Part shown: piece after piece, positions 32,004 through 40,355 of the stretch | Position numbering within the stretch: the first letter of the stretch is position 1 | How the letters are laid out: every line of letters starts with the position of its first letter | Source: Psychrobacillus sp. FSL K6-4046 | Lineage (GTDB): Bacteria > Bacillota > Bacilli > Bacillales_A > Planococcaceae | Length of the DNA stretch: 64,000 bases | Direction of reading: 5' to 3' | Assembly: GCF_038624605.1 (NCBI RefSeq) | Contig: NZ_CP152020.1 | Span: 3,713,312-3,777,311 of the forward strand | Program-made: the position numbers and the translations under genes | The notes under the pieces: model-generated | Told to the model about the DNA's origin: nothing | Databases searched by the model: none | The model's input: the letters and a program-made list of their open reading frames with translations, nothing else

Positions 32004-32025
32004 AGGACTAGACGTCCTTCCCTCC
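32004..32025 (-). promoter_or_regulatory. Distant nusG ribosome binding site bridged by a hairpin
   Basis: GGAGG at 32021-32025 is too far from the nusG ATG (23 bases between). AGGAC/GTCCT (32004-32018, 5-base loop) can fold out 15 of those bases and leave an effective spacing of about 8. Confidence 0.55.
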
Positions 32026-32040
32026 TTTTCTAAGACAAAT

Positions 32041-32070
32041 GAAAAAACCCGTTCGTTGACTAAGACGGGC
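32041..32070 (-). terminator. Terminator-like hairpin between secE and nusG
   Basis: GCCCGT/ACGGGT arms on the minus strand (32047-32070) are followed directly by TTTTTTC, 44 bases before the nusG start. No promoter is visible between it and nusG, so it would act as a partial terminator or attenuator inside the secE-nusG transcript. Confidence 0.6.
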
Positions 32071-32098
32071 TATTTTCAGATATTTACATGCTACAAAC

Positions 32099-32284
32099 TT
32101 ATAACTCCAAGTACCAACGGAACAATTCAGAAATACCTAAGTCCACTACTGCAAAGAATACAGCCATTACCGCTACTGTTGCAAGCACAATGATTGTGTA
32201 CCGTGTTAGCTCTTTGCGTTTTGGCCAACTTACTTTTCTCATTTCTGACCCTACGTTTTTAAAAAACCCACTAATATTAGCCAT
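32099..32284 (-). CDS. secE: Preprotein translocase subunit SecE
   Basis: 61 aa, the short Gram-positive form with one membrane helix (about 32-52). An amphipathic segment FKNVGSEMRKVSWPKRKEL precedes the helix; this motif clamps SecY. Encoded between rpmGB and nusG, the usual place in Bacillales. GGAGG lies eight to nine bases before the ATG. Confidence 0.96.
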   Translation of the reverse strand: MANISGFFKNVGSEMRKVSWPKRKELTRYTIIVLATVAVMAVFFAVVDLGISELFRWYLEL

Positions 32285-32325
32285 TTAGTTGAACCTCCAC
32301 ATGGAATATCTATCTTCTTACATAC

Positions 32326-32475
32326 TCATAATGTTTGTTTGTGTACTGTATGAGCATTACAATGCGTGCAGTATTTTTTTCTCTCTATACGAACAGAACC
32401 GCTATCTTTAGACGCTGGAACTGTATAATTGCGATTACCACATTCTACGCAACTCAAGACGATTTTTTTAGTCAT
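32326..32475 (-). CDS. rpmGB: 50S ribosomal protein L33 (bL33), zinc form
   Basis: 49 aa read directly from the sequence: MTKKIVLSCVECGNRNYT at the N-terminus and KKYCTHCNAHTVHKQTL at the C-terminus. Two CxxC pairs (C9/C12, C36/C39) form the zinc ribbon. It is too short for routine ORF cut-offs but complete, with AAAGGTGAG before the ATG. Position upstream of secE is that of B. subtilis rpmGB. Other L33 paralogues, including a zinc-free one, may exist elsewhere. Confidence 0.94.
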   Translation of the reverse strand: MTKKIVLSCVECGNRNYTVPASKDSGSVRIERKKYCTHCNAHTVHKQTL

Positions 32476-32508
32476 AATCTCACCTTTTTGGTGTATAAGT
32501 CTTTTTCA

Positions 32509-32537
32509 AGATTATCACCTTAGACTTACTGTGTCAA
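32509..32537 (-). promoter_or_regulatory. Sigma-A promoter of rpmGB-secE-nusG
   Basis: Perfect TTGACA (32532-32537), 17-base spacer, TAATCT (32509-32514) with a TGA extended -10 element on the minus strand, between sigH and rpmGB. Confidence 0.78.
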
Positions 32538-32549
32538 CAAAATCCCAAA

Positions 32550-33194
32550 TTATGCATAATTACTTCCAATCTCCATATAACGCTCTAGCTTACGCTTTAC
32601 TCTTTGCAAGGCATTATCGATAGACTTAACATGTCTATTCAATTCCTCGGATATCTCTTGATAGGATTGGCCGTCTAGATATAAGGAGAGCACCTGCTGC
32701 TCAAGCTCGCTTAAAATTTCACCCATTTTACCTTCCATGTAATCATAGTTTTCTCTGTTTATGATTAACTCCTCTGGGTCGTCTACCACAGATCCTGCGA
32801 TAATATCCATAAGTGTACGGTCTGATTCTTCATCATAGATCGGCTTGTCCAAGGAAATATATGAATTGAGCGGAATATGCTTTTGCCTGGTAGCTGTTTT
32901 AATAGCAGTAATGATCTGCCTTGTAATACATAATTCAGCAAATGCCCTAAAAGAAGAAAGCTTTTCCTCTTTGAAATCACGAATCGCCTTATATAGTCCA
33001 ATCATTCCTTCTTGAAGTATATCTTCCTTATCCGCACCTATTAAAAAATAGGATCTACCTTTCATTCTCACAAATGAACGGTATTTCGTTATTAAATAAT
33101 CTAGCGCTTCGGTGTTTCCTTGATGAACCATTTCTACAAGCTCTTCATCTAGTAAACTATCCAATTGTTGTAGATTCAGCTCTGTCTTTTCCAA
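32550..33194 (-). CDS. sigH: RNA polymerase sigma factor SigH (Spo0H)
   Basis: 214 aa from a TTG at 33194 (MEKTELNLQQLDS). Region 2 has ALDYLITKYRSFVRMKGRSYF and the polymerase-binding GADKEDILQEGMIGLYKAIRDF; region 4 has YQEISEELNRHVKSIDNALQRVKRKL. SigH drives early sporulation and stationary-phase genes. GAGGTGA five bases before the TTG decides the start. ATG codons at 33230 and 33221 lack ribosome sites and fall at or before the predicted transcription start. The N-terminus length then matches B. subtilis. Confidence 0.9.
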   Translation of the reverse strand: MEKTELNLQQLDSLLDEELVEMVHQGNTEALDYLITKYRSFVRMKGRSYFLIGADKEDILQEGMIGLYKAIRDFKEEKLSSFRAFAELCITRQIITAIKTATRQKHIPLNSYISLDKPIYDEESDRTLMDIIAGSVVDDPEELIINRENYDYMEGKMGEILSELEQQVLSLYLDGQSYQEISEELNRHVKSIDNALQRVKRKLERYMEIGSNYA

Positions 33195-33231
33195 TGAAGT
33201 CACCTCAGCTAAATTAGACATATTTACCATC

Positions 33232-33261
33232 AGTATACAGGATTCAATTTTATAGCGTCAA
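33232..33261 (-). promoter_or_regulatory. Promoter of sigH
   Basis: TTGACG (33256-33261), 18-base spacer, TATACT (33232-33237) on the minus strand. Transcription would begin near 33225, leaving a leader of about 30 bases before the TTG start. It lies directly after the rae1 stop. Confidence 0.7.
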
Positions 33262-33265
33262 TGAG

Positions 33266-33775
33266 TCATTTCATTCCTCTTCGCCATTTTTCGAAAATTT
33301 CCGCTACTTCTTCTGATAAATCAATGGTCGAAGACGGCTTAGCTTCTTGGATATTCTTCACTTTTTTCGTAATATTCGAGGAAATAGAAATCATTTCAAT
33401 TTCTAACTCTCTTGCAGATTTTCTTAGCGCACCTTGTCCAAATATGACTCGTTGCTCTGTCATATCAGAGGTAGCAACATAAATTTGTACGCGTCTACCA
33501 CTTAACTCCCGAGTCATCTTTTCAATTCGTTCGTCTGCTGTTTCATTTTTTCTTGTAAAGATAATTTCCACATCATACTGTTTCTTTTTGTTTTCTATAC
33601 CCGGTACTAGGTGGGCATCAAACACTACAATTACTCGTATACCAGTAAATGCTTTATATTCTGCCATTTGCTCGATTAGTCTATCTCTAGCATCTAGTAA
33701 TTTATCATTTTTTAGTTTTCTTAACTCGCTCCATGCGCCGATGATATTATAACCATCGACAAGTAGAATCTGCAT
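33266..33775 (-). CDS. rae1: Ribosome-dependent mRNA endonuclease Rae1 (YacP, NYN domain)
   Basis: 169 aa. The NYN/PIN-like nuclease fold starts MQILLVDGYNIIGAW, with acidic residues D7 and those in VVFDAHLVPG and ATSDMTEQ. B. subtilis Rae1 enters the ribosomal A site and cleaves specific mRNAs during translation. The ATG is four bases after the rlmB stop with no clear ribosome site of its own, which suggests translational coupling. Confidence 0.93.
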   Translation of the reverse strand: MQILLVDGYNIIGAWSELRKLKNDKLLDARDRLIEQMAEYKAFTGIRVIVVFDAHLVPGIENKKKQYDVEIIFTRKNETADERIEKMTRELSGRRVQIYVATSDMTEQRVIFGQGALRKSARELEIEMISISSNITKKVKNIQEAKPSSTIDLSEEVAEIFEKWRRGMK

Positions 33776-33779
33776 GATT

Positions 33780-34541
33780 TTATTGTTTAAGCGGGTTTCT
33801 TACGCGCAAAACTTCGTATAGAAGGATTGACGTAGCAACGGACGCATTCAAGCTAGTTACATGACCAACCATCGGCAAATGGTAAAGAAAGTCGCATTTA
33901 TCTTTTAATAATCGACTCATCCCTTTTCCTTCACTTCCAATAATGAGTGCTAACGGGAGGGTAGCATCCATGTTTCTATAATCTGTTGACTTCGCAGCAT
34001 CTGTTCCTGCAATCCACACTCCGCGTTCTTTAAGCTCGTCCACTGTTTGAGCCAAGTTCCCGGCACGATAAACTGGCACATGCTCAATTGCACCTGTAGA
34101 TGCTTTGGCTACTACTGCTGTTAACCCAACAGCTCTTCTCTTCGGAATGATAATACCATGTGCTCCTACTGCATCCGCAGTACGCATAATAGAACCTAGG
34201 TTATGTGGGTCCTCAATTTCATCTAAAATGATAAAAAGTGGATCCTCTTTTTTACTTGCAGCTAGATTAAATAAATCATCTAATTCTGCATATTTGTAAG
34301 CAGCAACTGAAGCTACAATCCCTTGATGATTTGCATCGGTTAGATTATCCAGCTTTTTCTTTGGGACAAACTGAACGATAATTCCTGCTTCCTTCGCCAA
34401 TTGTATGATTTCTGTAACACCACTTTTTTGAATACCTTCAGCTATCCAGACCTTATTCATGTCTCTTCCAGAGCGCAGTGCTTCTACGACTGGATTTTTA
34501 CCAGCAATAATTTTACCAGTTTGTTCGGATTTCTCTATCAT
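33780..34541 (-). CDS. rlmB: 23S rRNA (guanosine-2'-O-)-methyltransferase RlmB, TrmH/SPOUT family
   Basis: 253 aa. The N-terminal substrate-binding domain begins IAGKNPVVEALRSGRDMNK; SPOUT motifs LDEIEDPHNLGSIMRTADA, LIIGSEGKGMSRLL and VGHVTSLNASVA form the knotted SAM site. Expected to methylate G2251 (E. coli number) in the P loop. The ATG overlaps the mrnC stop (TAATG). Confidence 0.95.
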   Translation of the reverse strand: MIEKSEQTGKIIAGKNPVVEALRSGRDMNKVWIAEGIQKSGVTEIIQLAKEAGIIVQFVPKKKLDNLTDANHQGIVASVAAYKYAELDDLFNLAASKKEDPLFIILDEIEDPHNLGSIMRTADAVGAHGIIIPKRRAVGLTAVVAKASTGAIEHVPVYRAGNLAQTVDELKERGVWIAGTDAAKSTDYRNMDATLPLALIIGSEGKGMSRLLKDKCDFLYHLPMVGHVTSLNASVATSILLYEVLRVRNPLKQ

Positions 34542-34957
34542 TATTTTTTCTCTCCCTTTTGCCCATCGATAAATTCAATGGAAAATCGCAGCACCTCTTG
34601 CAAACGATCTGCTTGCTCACTTAAGTATAAGCTACCAATAACAGCTTCAAACGCTGTACTGTAATGATACGTCAACACGTCTGTATTTTTAGGAACCGTT
34701 CCAGATTTGGCGTTTCTTCCTCTTCTTAAGACAGCCTCTTCTTCCTCAGTTAAGAAATTAGTGTTTAACATTTCTTTAACGATTGTTGCTTGTGCCTTGG
34801 CAGACACGTATTTTGTTGCTTCTTTGTGAAGGATGTTTGGTCTAACCCGCCCTGAGCGGATGAGGTGTTCTCGAACTACTTGTTCGAACACCGCATCACC
34901 CAAATAAGCTAAGGCTAAAGAGTTAAGTTGCTTTACATCAGATAATTTAAATTCCAC
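34541..34957 (-). CDS. mrnC: Mini-ribonuclease III
   Basis: 138 aa from a GTG at 34957 ([22 protein letters not shown]), after GGGTGA and matching the family N-terminus; an ATG seven codons upstream, inside cysS, is the alternative. It is an RNase III catalytic domain without the double-stranded RNA-binding domain (YLGDAVFE and [11 protein letters not shown] carry the acidic residues). In B. subtilis it trims 23S rRNA ends with help from L3. In the cysES-mrnC-rlmB-rae1 unit. Confidence 0.93.
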   Translation of the reverse strand: MEFKLSDVKQLNSLALAYLGDAVFEQVVREHLIRSGRVRPNILHKEATKYVSAKAQATIVKEMLNTNFLTEEEEAVLRRGRNAKSGTVPKNTDVLTYHYSTAFEAVIGSLYLSEQADRLQEVLRFSIEFIDGQKGEKK

Positions 34958-34962
34958 GAGGG

Positions 34963-36363
34963 TCACCCACGCTTCCATCGGATACCTTGGGCAGTATCTT
35001 CTAAAATAATATTCATTTCCTTCAGCTGATCTCTAATTTCATCAGCACGAGCAAAATTTCGATCTTTTCTCGCTTGGTTACGTTCTTCGATAAGCGCATC
35101 AATTTCTTCATCCAACACCTCTTGCTCCTTTGAAAGAGTAATTCCAAGAACTGCAGTTAATAAATCCAAAATGGAAATAAATTGTTTTAATACTTCTTCA
35201 GATGTTTGCTTTTCTAATAGATAAGTATTCGCTAGCTTAGATAATTCAAATAATGCAGCTATCCCATTGGCAGTATTAAAATCATCATCCATTGCCGTTT
35301 CAAATTGTTGCTTAACCTCTTGTATTTTGTGCAGCCATATATCATGCTGGTCACCTAAATCCGCTGTTGTATTCAAACGGTGAAGTACATTTTCATATGA
35401 AGTACGAATACGTTCTAATCCTGCCTCTGCCTGCTCTACAAGCTCTTGAGAATAGTTAATTGGGTTACGGTAATGAACGCTTAGCATAAAGAATCGGAGC
35501 ACTTGCGGGTTAATTTGCTTGCGAATGTCATTCACCAATACAAAGTTACCAAGTGACTTCGACATTTTTTCATTGTCTATATTGATATAACCGTTATGCA
35601 TCCAATACCTAGCAAAGGTTTTTCCAGTCCTAGCCTCAGATTGAGCAATCTCGTTTTCATGGTGAGGGAAAGTTAAATCCTGACCACCAGCGTGTATATC
35701 AATTGTGTCTCCCAAAATCTCACGTGCCATAACAGAGCACTCAATATGCCAACCTGGTCGACCTTGCCCCCATGGACTTTCCCAGAATATCTCACCCGGC
35801 TTTGCAGCTTTCCATAGAGCGAAGTCTAATGCGTCTTCTTTCTTCTCTCCACGCTCAATGCGTGCTCCTACCTTTAAGTCGTCTACGGACTGATGAGAAA
35901 GCTTTCCGTACCCTTCAAACTTTCTCGTACGGTAGTAAACGTCACCTTGTGATTCATAAGCATAGCCTTTTTCTACTAGCACTTTAATAAAATCTATAAT
36001 TTCATCCATATGTTCCGTTACACGAGGATGAGAGTCTGCCTTTGTGCACCCTAGTGCCTCTACGTCCGCATAATAAGCTTTAATAAAGCGATCCGTAAGC
36101 TCTGATACATCTTCACCGAGTTCGTTGGCCGCTTTAATAATCTTGTCGTCTACATCAGTAAAGTTACTTACGAATGTCACATCGTATCCACGATATTGCA
36201 AATACTTTCGGACCGTGTCATATACGATAACCGGTCGTGCGTTACCGATATGGATGTAATTGTATACCGTTGGACCGCATACATACATTTTTACCTTTCC
36301 TTCTTCTATTGGCACAAATGGTTCCTTCTCACGTTTCAGTGAATTAAAGATTTGAATTGTCAT
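34963..36363 (-). CDS. cysS: Cysteinyl-tRNA synthetase
   Basis: 466 aa class I synthetase. [16 protein letters not shown] contains the zinc cysteine and the HIGH-like motif; WHIECSVM and [11 protein letters not shown] supply other zinc ligands; KMSKSLGNF is the KMSKS loop. It charges tRNA-Cys. Its start lies 20 bases inside the end of cysE and both are under the T-box upstream. Confidence 0.98.
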   Translation of the reverse strand: MTIQIFNSLKREKEPFVPIEEGKVKMYVCGPTVYNYIHIGNARPVIVYDTVRKYLQYRGYDVTFVSNFTDVDDKIIKAANELGEDVSELTDRFIKAYYADVEALGCTKADSHPRVTEHMDEIIDFIKVLVEKGYAYESQGDVYYRTRKFEGYGKLSHQSVDDLKVGARIERGEKKEDALDFALWKAAKPGEIFWESPWGQGRPGWHIECSVMAREILGDTIDIHAGGQDLTFPHHENEIAQSEARTGKTFARYWMHNGYINIDNEKMSKSLGNFVLVNDIRKQINPQVLRFFMLSVHYRNPINYSQELVEQAEAGLERIRTSYENVLHRLNTTADLGDQHDIWLHKIQEVKQQFETAMDDDFNTANGIAALFELSKLANTYLLEKQTSEEVLKQFISILDLLTAVLGITLSKEQEVLDEEIDALIEERNQARKDRNFARADEIRDQLKEMNIILEDTAQGIRWKRG

Positions 36364-37018
36364 GGCGTTTGGCTCTCTCCTTTTCCTCTAGCAATCGAAC
36401 TATTTCTTCCTGTAGTTGCTTAATCTTATCTTCCATTTCCTTGCACCGATCTGCAAATGGATCAGGAAGATCTTGATGATCTAAGTTTCTTTTTACCTTT
36501 TTACCATTTTGAATAACGACTACACCAGGTATGCCAACTACCGTAGAATCTTCTGGTACATCCTTTAGGACGACGGAGCCTGCTCCTACCTTACTGTTGT
36601 CACCGATTGTGATAGACCCCAACACCTTAGCTCCAGTAGCTACTAAGACATTATTCTTAAGAGTAGGGTGACGCTTTCCTTTTTCTTTACCAGTTCCCCC
36701 TAAGGTAACGCCTTGATAGATCGTACAATCGTCTCCTATCTCACAGGTTTCTCCAATAACCACCCCTGAACCATGGTCGATGAAGAAGCGTCTGCCTATC
36801 ACCGCTCCAGGATGGATTTCTATACCTGTAAAGAACCTGCTGATTTGGGAGATTAGCCTTGCAAGGAAAAACCATTTCCTTTTATAAAAGACATGTGCTA
36901 ACCTATGGCTCCAAACTGCATGTAAGCCTGCATAGGTTAATATAACCTCCAACTTACTAGTAGCAGCGGGATCCTGTTCAAACACTACCTCTATATCTTC
37001 TTTCATCCGCTCAAACAC
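36344..37018 (-). CDS. cysE: Serine O-acetyltransferase
   Basis: 224 aa from a GTG at 37018 ([19 protein letters not shown]), eight bases from AAGGAG and aligned with the B. subtilis start. The left-handed beta-helix with hexapeptide repeats ([39 protein letters not shown]) and catalytic DH are clear. It acetylates serine, the first step of cysteine synthesis. Pairing with cysS under a T-box ties cysteine supply to charged tRNA-Cys. Confidence 0.96.
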   Translation of the reverse strand: MFERMKEDIEVVFEQDPAATSKLEVILTYAGLHAVWSHRLAHVFYKRKWFFLARLISQISRFFTGIEIHPGAVIGRRFFIDHGSGVVIGETCEIGDDCTIYQGVTLGGTGKEKGKRHPTLKNNVLVATGAKVLGSITIGDNSKVGAGSVVLKDVPEDSTVVGIPGVVVIQNGKKVKRNLDHQDLPDPFADRCKEMEDKIKQLQEEIVRLLEEKERAKRHDNSNL

Positions 37019-37040
37019 GATAATCACTCCTTTTTTCCAT

Positions 37041-37166
37041 AAGAAAAGCGCAAGCGCCTATGTTTGCCCCGACAGGCAAATGGAGAAAAGCGAGGAGGCA
37101 GTTCCTCAGCCACCGCAGCTTTTATCCATTTGACCCCGAGGGGCAAGGCGCTGAAGCTAGACATCT
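37041..37166. repeat. Palindromic intergenic repeat, full copy
   Basis: About 126 bases starting AAGAAAAGCGCAAGCGCC and ending GGCGCTGAAGCTAGACATC. The arms pair in blocks: AGCGCCT/AGGCGCT, TTGCCCC/GGGGCAA, CAAATGGA/TCCATTTG and GAAAAGC/GCTTTT, with GAGGA/TCCTC at the tip. I recall elements with this opening and the CCCCGACAGGC/CCCCGAGGGGC cores as frequent in Bacillales intergenic regions. It lies within the cysE leader. A truncated relative is before radA. Confidence 0.75.
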
Positions 37167-37204
37167 ATTTATCCACAAGTTCAGAATTTTATAATTTCCT
37201 AAAC

Positions 37205-37468
37205 AATAAAAAAAGTCTCTGTCTATAAATATAGACAGAGACGCTGTTTTGCGCGGTTCCACTCTGATTGGAAAGATATACACCTTTCCCGCTTCACATC
37301 TTTAACGCAGATGATACGTCCAGCCTACTAATCGTTCGGCTTGGCGCTCCGAGGTGCATTTCCATAACTCATAGGTTCAGACCACTTTCAGCCGGTGATG
37401 GTCCTCTCTAAGGAACTTGCGTTACGTACTTCTCCTCTTCTTAGCTTTCTTTACTTCGTTCATGAATT
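37205..37468 (-). promoter_or_regulatory. T-box riboswitch controlling cysE-cysS (probable Cys specifier)
   Basis: The minus strand shows the T-box core TGGAACCGCG (37251-37260) after AATCAGAG, then a 13-bp terminator (GTCTCTGTCTATA and its complement, 37215-37242) with TTTTTTT. Upstream are AAAGAAAGCTAAGAAGAGG-type stem I sequences, AGAGAGGACC and GGCTGAAAG. A TGC triplet followed by A (37356-37358) in GGAAATGCACCTC is the likely specifier, which reads cysteine and fits the genes controlled. Confidence 0.92.
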
Positions 37469-37474
37469 ACACTC

Positions 37475-37503
37475 ATTTTCACACCTTGTAGTGGAAAAGT
37501 CAA
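37475..37503 (-). promoter_or_regulatory. Promoter of the T-box-cysES transcript
   Basis: TTGACT (37498-37503), 17-base spacer and GAAAAT (37475-37480) with a TGT extended -10 element on the minus strand, just past the gltX stop codon. Start predicted near 37468. Confidence 0.6.
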
Positions 37504-37505
37504 TT

Positions 37506-38969
37506 TTATTGTTTAGCGTATTTGGAAACTCTTGCAATTACTTTTTCTTTACCGATTAAGCTAATTGCATCCGCTAATTCCGGACCATGTGTTTGGCCAG
37601 TAGTTACGACACGGATAGGCATAAATAGGTTTTTCCCCTTATGACCCGTTTCCTTTTGCACTGCTTTAATCGATGCTTTAATTTCTGCTGGTTCAAATGT
37701 TTCTAGAGCCTCTAACTGTGCTTTAAAGGCAGCCATAACCTCTGGTACTTGTTCACCAGTCAATACTTCAAGAGCTTCTTCATTATATGCAACATCGTCG
37801 TTAAAGAACAATGATGACAACTCAATAATTTCTGCTCCAAAGCTCATTTGATCATGGTAAAGCCCTATTAAATTTGTAGCCCATACTTGTTGCTCCTCAG
37901 ATAATTCCTCTGGAAGAAGCCCTTCTTTTTGTAGATGTGGCAACGCAAGCTCTACTACTTTTTCTAGTGGAAGTTGCTTAATGTATTGATTGTTCATCCA
38001 AGTTAGTTTTTGCTTATCGAACATTGACGGTGATTTGGAAAGACGAGCTACATCAAATTGTTTAATGAATTCCTCTTTAGAGAAGATTTCTTCTTCTCCT
38101 TCAGGAGACCAGCCTAATAAAGCAAAGAAGTTGAACATTGCTTCTGGAAGATACCCTAGGTCTTTATATTGTGCTACAAATTGTATGATTGATTCATCAC
38201 GTTTAGATAATTTTTTACGGCTTTCGTTGATGATTAACGTCATGTGCCCGTATTTAGGATATTCCCAGCCGAAAACGTCAAATACCATTAATTGTTTTGG
38301 AGTATTGGATAAATGCTCTTCACCTCGGAATACATGCGTAATCTCCATTAAGTGATCATCTAATACTACTGCGTAGTTATAGGTTGGAATGCCATTTGCT
38401 TTGACAAGAACCCAGTCACCAACGTCTTTGGATTCAAAGGACACAGTTCCACGAACTAAATCGTCGAACTTATACGTTACATTTTCAGGCACACGCATAC
38501 GAATCGTATAAGGCGTTCCTGCCGCTTCCTTCTCTTGTACTTCTTCTTTGGATAGATGTCGGCATTTTCCGTTATACATCGGAGCAGCTACACCATTTTC
38601 TTTTTGTTGCTCACGGTCAGCTTCTAATTCCTCAGAAGTACAGAAACATTTATAAGCATGGCCTTTTTCTAGCATTTCCTCTGCGTATTTCGTGTAAATA
38701 TCTAATCGCTCCATTTGGCGATAAGGTGCATAAGGTCCACCGATATCTACTGATTCATCGTATTCCATTCCTAGCCACTTTAAGTTATCCAGCTGTGATA
38801 ATTCTCCGCCTTCAATATTTCGCTCAATATCTGTGTCTTCAATACGAACGATAAATTTCCCATTATGGTGGCGAGCATATAAATAATTGAATAATGCAGT
38901 ACGTGCTCCTCCAATATGAAGATTTCCTGTAGGACTTGGTGCATAGCGTACGCGAACTTCTTGTGTCAT
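37506..38969 (-). CDS. gltX: Glutamyl-tRNA synthetase
   Basis: 487 aa class I synthetase. The HIGH motif is in [18 protein letters not shown] (residues about 11-28) and the KMSKS-type loop is [18 protein letters not shown] and KCRHLS pair may bind zinc. In Bacillales the enzyme charges both tRNA-Glu and tRNA-Gln, the latter corrected by GatCAB; that is family knowledge. AGGAGG precedes the ATG. Confidence 0.97.
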   Translation of the reverse strand: MTQEVRVRYAPSPTGNLHIGGARTALFNYLYARHHNGKFIVRIEDTDIERNIEGGELSQLDNLKWLGMEYDESVDIGGPYAPYRQMERLDIYTKYAEEMLEKGHAYKCFCTSEELEADREQQKENGVAAPMYNGKCRHLSKEEVQEKEAAGTPYTIRMRVPENVTYKFDDLVRGTVSFESKDVGDWVLVKANGIPTYNYAVVLDDHLMEITHVFRGEEHLSNTPKQLMVFDVFGWEYPKYGHMTLIINESRKKLSKRDESIIQFVAQYKDLGYLPEAMFNFFALLGWSPEGEEEIFSKEEFIKQFDVARLSKSPSMFDKQKLTWMNNQYIKQLPLEKVVELALPHLQKEGLLPEELSEEQQVWATNLIGLYHDQMSFGAEIIELSSLFFNDDVAYNEEALEVLTGEQVPEVMAAFKAQLEALETFEPAEIKASIKAVQKETGHKGKNLFMPIRVVTTGQTHGPELADAISLIGKEKVIARVSKYAKQ

Positions 38970-38998
38970 TATAAATCCTCCTAATTATCTTACGTTTA

Positions 38999-39035
38999 AA
39001 TTAAACCGTTATCTGGAAAGTGGAATTAAACCGTT
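38999..39035. repeat. 12-bp direct repeat in the gltX leader
   Basis: AATTAAACCGTT occurs at 38999-39010 and again at 39024-39035, 25 bases apart (about two and a half helical turns), between ispF and gltX. Possible protein-binding site; function unknown. Confidence 0.4.
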
Positions 39036-39115
39036 GATAGACAACGTGATTGTTGCCTGTTTCGCTAAAGTAGTAAACTTTATCTATTCTACCACTGCGT
39101 GTAGCATTTTTAAAG

Positions 39116-39595
39116 CTAGTCTTTTTTCATTAAAAGGATAGTTGCCATCGAAGCAATCCCTTCCCCACGCCCAGTAAACCCTAGCTTTTCGGTAGTTGTT
39201 GCCTTTACATTGACCTGAGAGACATCAGCTTGCAGAAGCTCTGCTACTTTTGAGCGGATTTGCTCTATGTACGGGGCCATTTTAGGCATCTGAGCTATTA
39301 TCGTGCAATCTACATTTCCAAGCTTATAGCCTTTTGCATCTACTAGCTTCCAAATATACTCGAGCAATTTCGCCGAATCTGCATCTTTAAAGTCAGGATC
39401 CGTATCAGGGAAATGTCTTCCGATATCTCCTTCTCCAATTGCTCCTAGCGCTGCATCTGTAATGGTATGGAGTAACACATCTGCATCCGAGTGACCGATT
39501 AAACCTCTTTCATAAGGGATCGTTATCCCACCTATGATTAATGGGCGGTTATCTGCAAATTCATGTACATCAAAGCCTTGTCCTATTCTTAACAA
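39116..39595 (-). CDS. ispF: 2-C-methyl-D-erythritol 2,4-cyclodiphosphate synthase
   Basis: 159 aa. Metal ligands D9 and H11 (GFDVHEF) and H43 (DADVLLH) are present, with the [14 protein letters not shown] loop. It catalyses the fifth step of the MEP isoprenoid pathway, right after IspD and IspE. The start is one base from the ispD stop, so the two are cotranslated. Confidence 0.97.
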   Translation of the reverse strand: MLRIGQGFDVHEFADNRPLIIGGITIPYERGLIGHSDADVLLHTITDAALGAIGEGDIGRHFPDTDPDFKDADSAKLLEYIWKLVDAKGYKLGNVDCTIIAQMPKMAPYIEQIRSKVAELLQADVSQVNVKATTTEKLGFTGRGEGIASMATILLMKKD

Positions 39596-39596
39596 T

Positions 39597-40289
39597 TTAT
39601 TTTTCCTCCTGCTTTCGTTTATTTAAAATTACTTCTCCTAACAATAAGTCCTCTTGAGTGGTTACCTTTACGTTATCATAGGTACTCTCCACGATGTGAA
39701 CATTTCCACCTTGCTTCTCTACTAGCATAGCCTCGTCTGTTCCTAAAAAGGATTCCTGCTCAGCGAGTCTTTCGGCTTTCTCCAATACATCATATTGAAA
39801 AGCTTGAGGTGTTTGGATAATCCAAAGACTCTCTCGATCAACCGTTTCCTGTATTATACCATTGTGAACCTTTTTCATCGTATCCTTTGCCCGTACTGCA
39901 GCAACTGCTGAGCCAAATTTTTCAGCTGCTTGGACTAGCTGATGAATGACTTCCTGCTGAATGAACGGTCTAGCAGCATCATGCACCAATACAATCCCTT
40001 TAGCAGGACTAGCCTTCAAGCCCGCATATACACTATGCTGTCTTTCAGAACCGCCTTCTACAATGGCTGACACCTTTTGGATGGAATATTGCTGTAGAAG
40101 CTGTTCTATATATGATTTTTCTTCTTTTTTTATCGCCAATACAATATGAGCGCAGTCAGGGTCTTGTTCAAAAACTCTAAGCGTATGTATTAAAACTGGT
40201 ATATTACTTAATTCGATAAAAAGTTTGTTGTGACCTGCTCCCATCCTTTTGCCACTCCCCGCGGCAGGTAAGATTACTGTATACAACAT
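39597..40289 (-). CDS. ispD: 2-C-methyl-D-erythritol 4-phosphate cytidylyltransferase
   Basis: 230 aa. The CTP-binding loop [26 protein letters not shown] and [15 protein letters not shown] motifs identify IspD. It joins MEP and CTP in isoprenoid synthesis. A terminator-like hairpin lies in the 66-base gap after yacL. Confidence 0.96.
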   Translation of the reverse strand: MLYTVILPAAGSGKRMGAGHNKLFIELSNIPVLIHTLRVFEQDPDCAHIVLAIKKEEKSYIEQLLQQYSIQKVSAIVEGGSERQHSVYAGLKASPAKGIVLVHDAARPFIQQEVIHQLVQAAEKFGSAVAAVRAKDTMKKVHNGIIQETVDRESLWIIQTPQAFQYDVLEKAERLAEQESFLGTDEAMLVEKQGGNVHIVESTYDNVKVTTQEDLLLGEVILNKRKQEEK

Positions 40290-40315
40290 TATTTACGTAC
40301 CTCCTATATTACAAA

Positions 40316-40349
40316 GAAAAAGGGTATGCTCCACAAAGGAAACATCCCC
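40316..40349 (-). terminator. Possible terminator between yacL and ispD
   Basis: On the minus strand GGG-ATG-TCC pairs with GGA-CAT-CCC (with internal mismatches) and is followed by TTTTTC. It is imperfect, so read-through into ispD is likely. Confidence 0.45.
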
Positions 40350-40355
40350 TCCTAC

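Noticed and set aside
32550-33230. sigH starting at the first ATG
   Set aside because: No ribosome site and it lies upstream of the predicted transcription start; TTG at 33194 is better.
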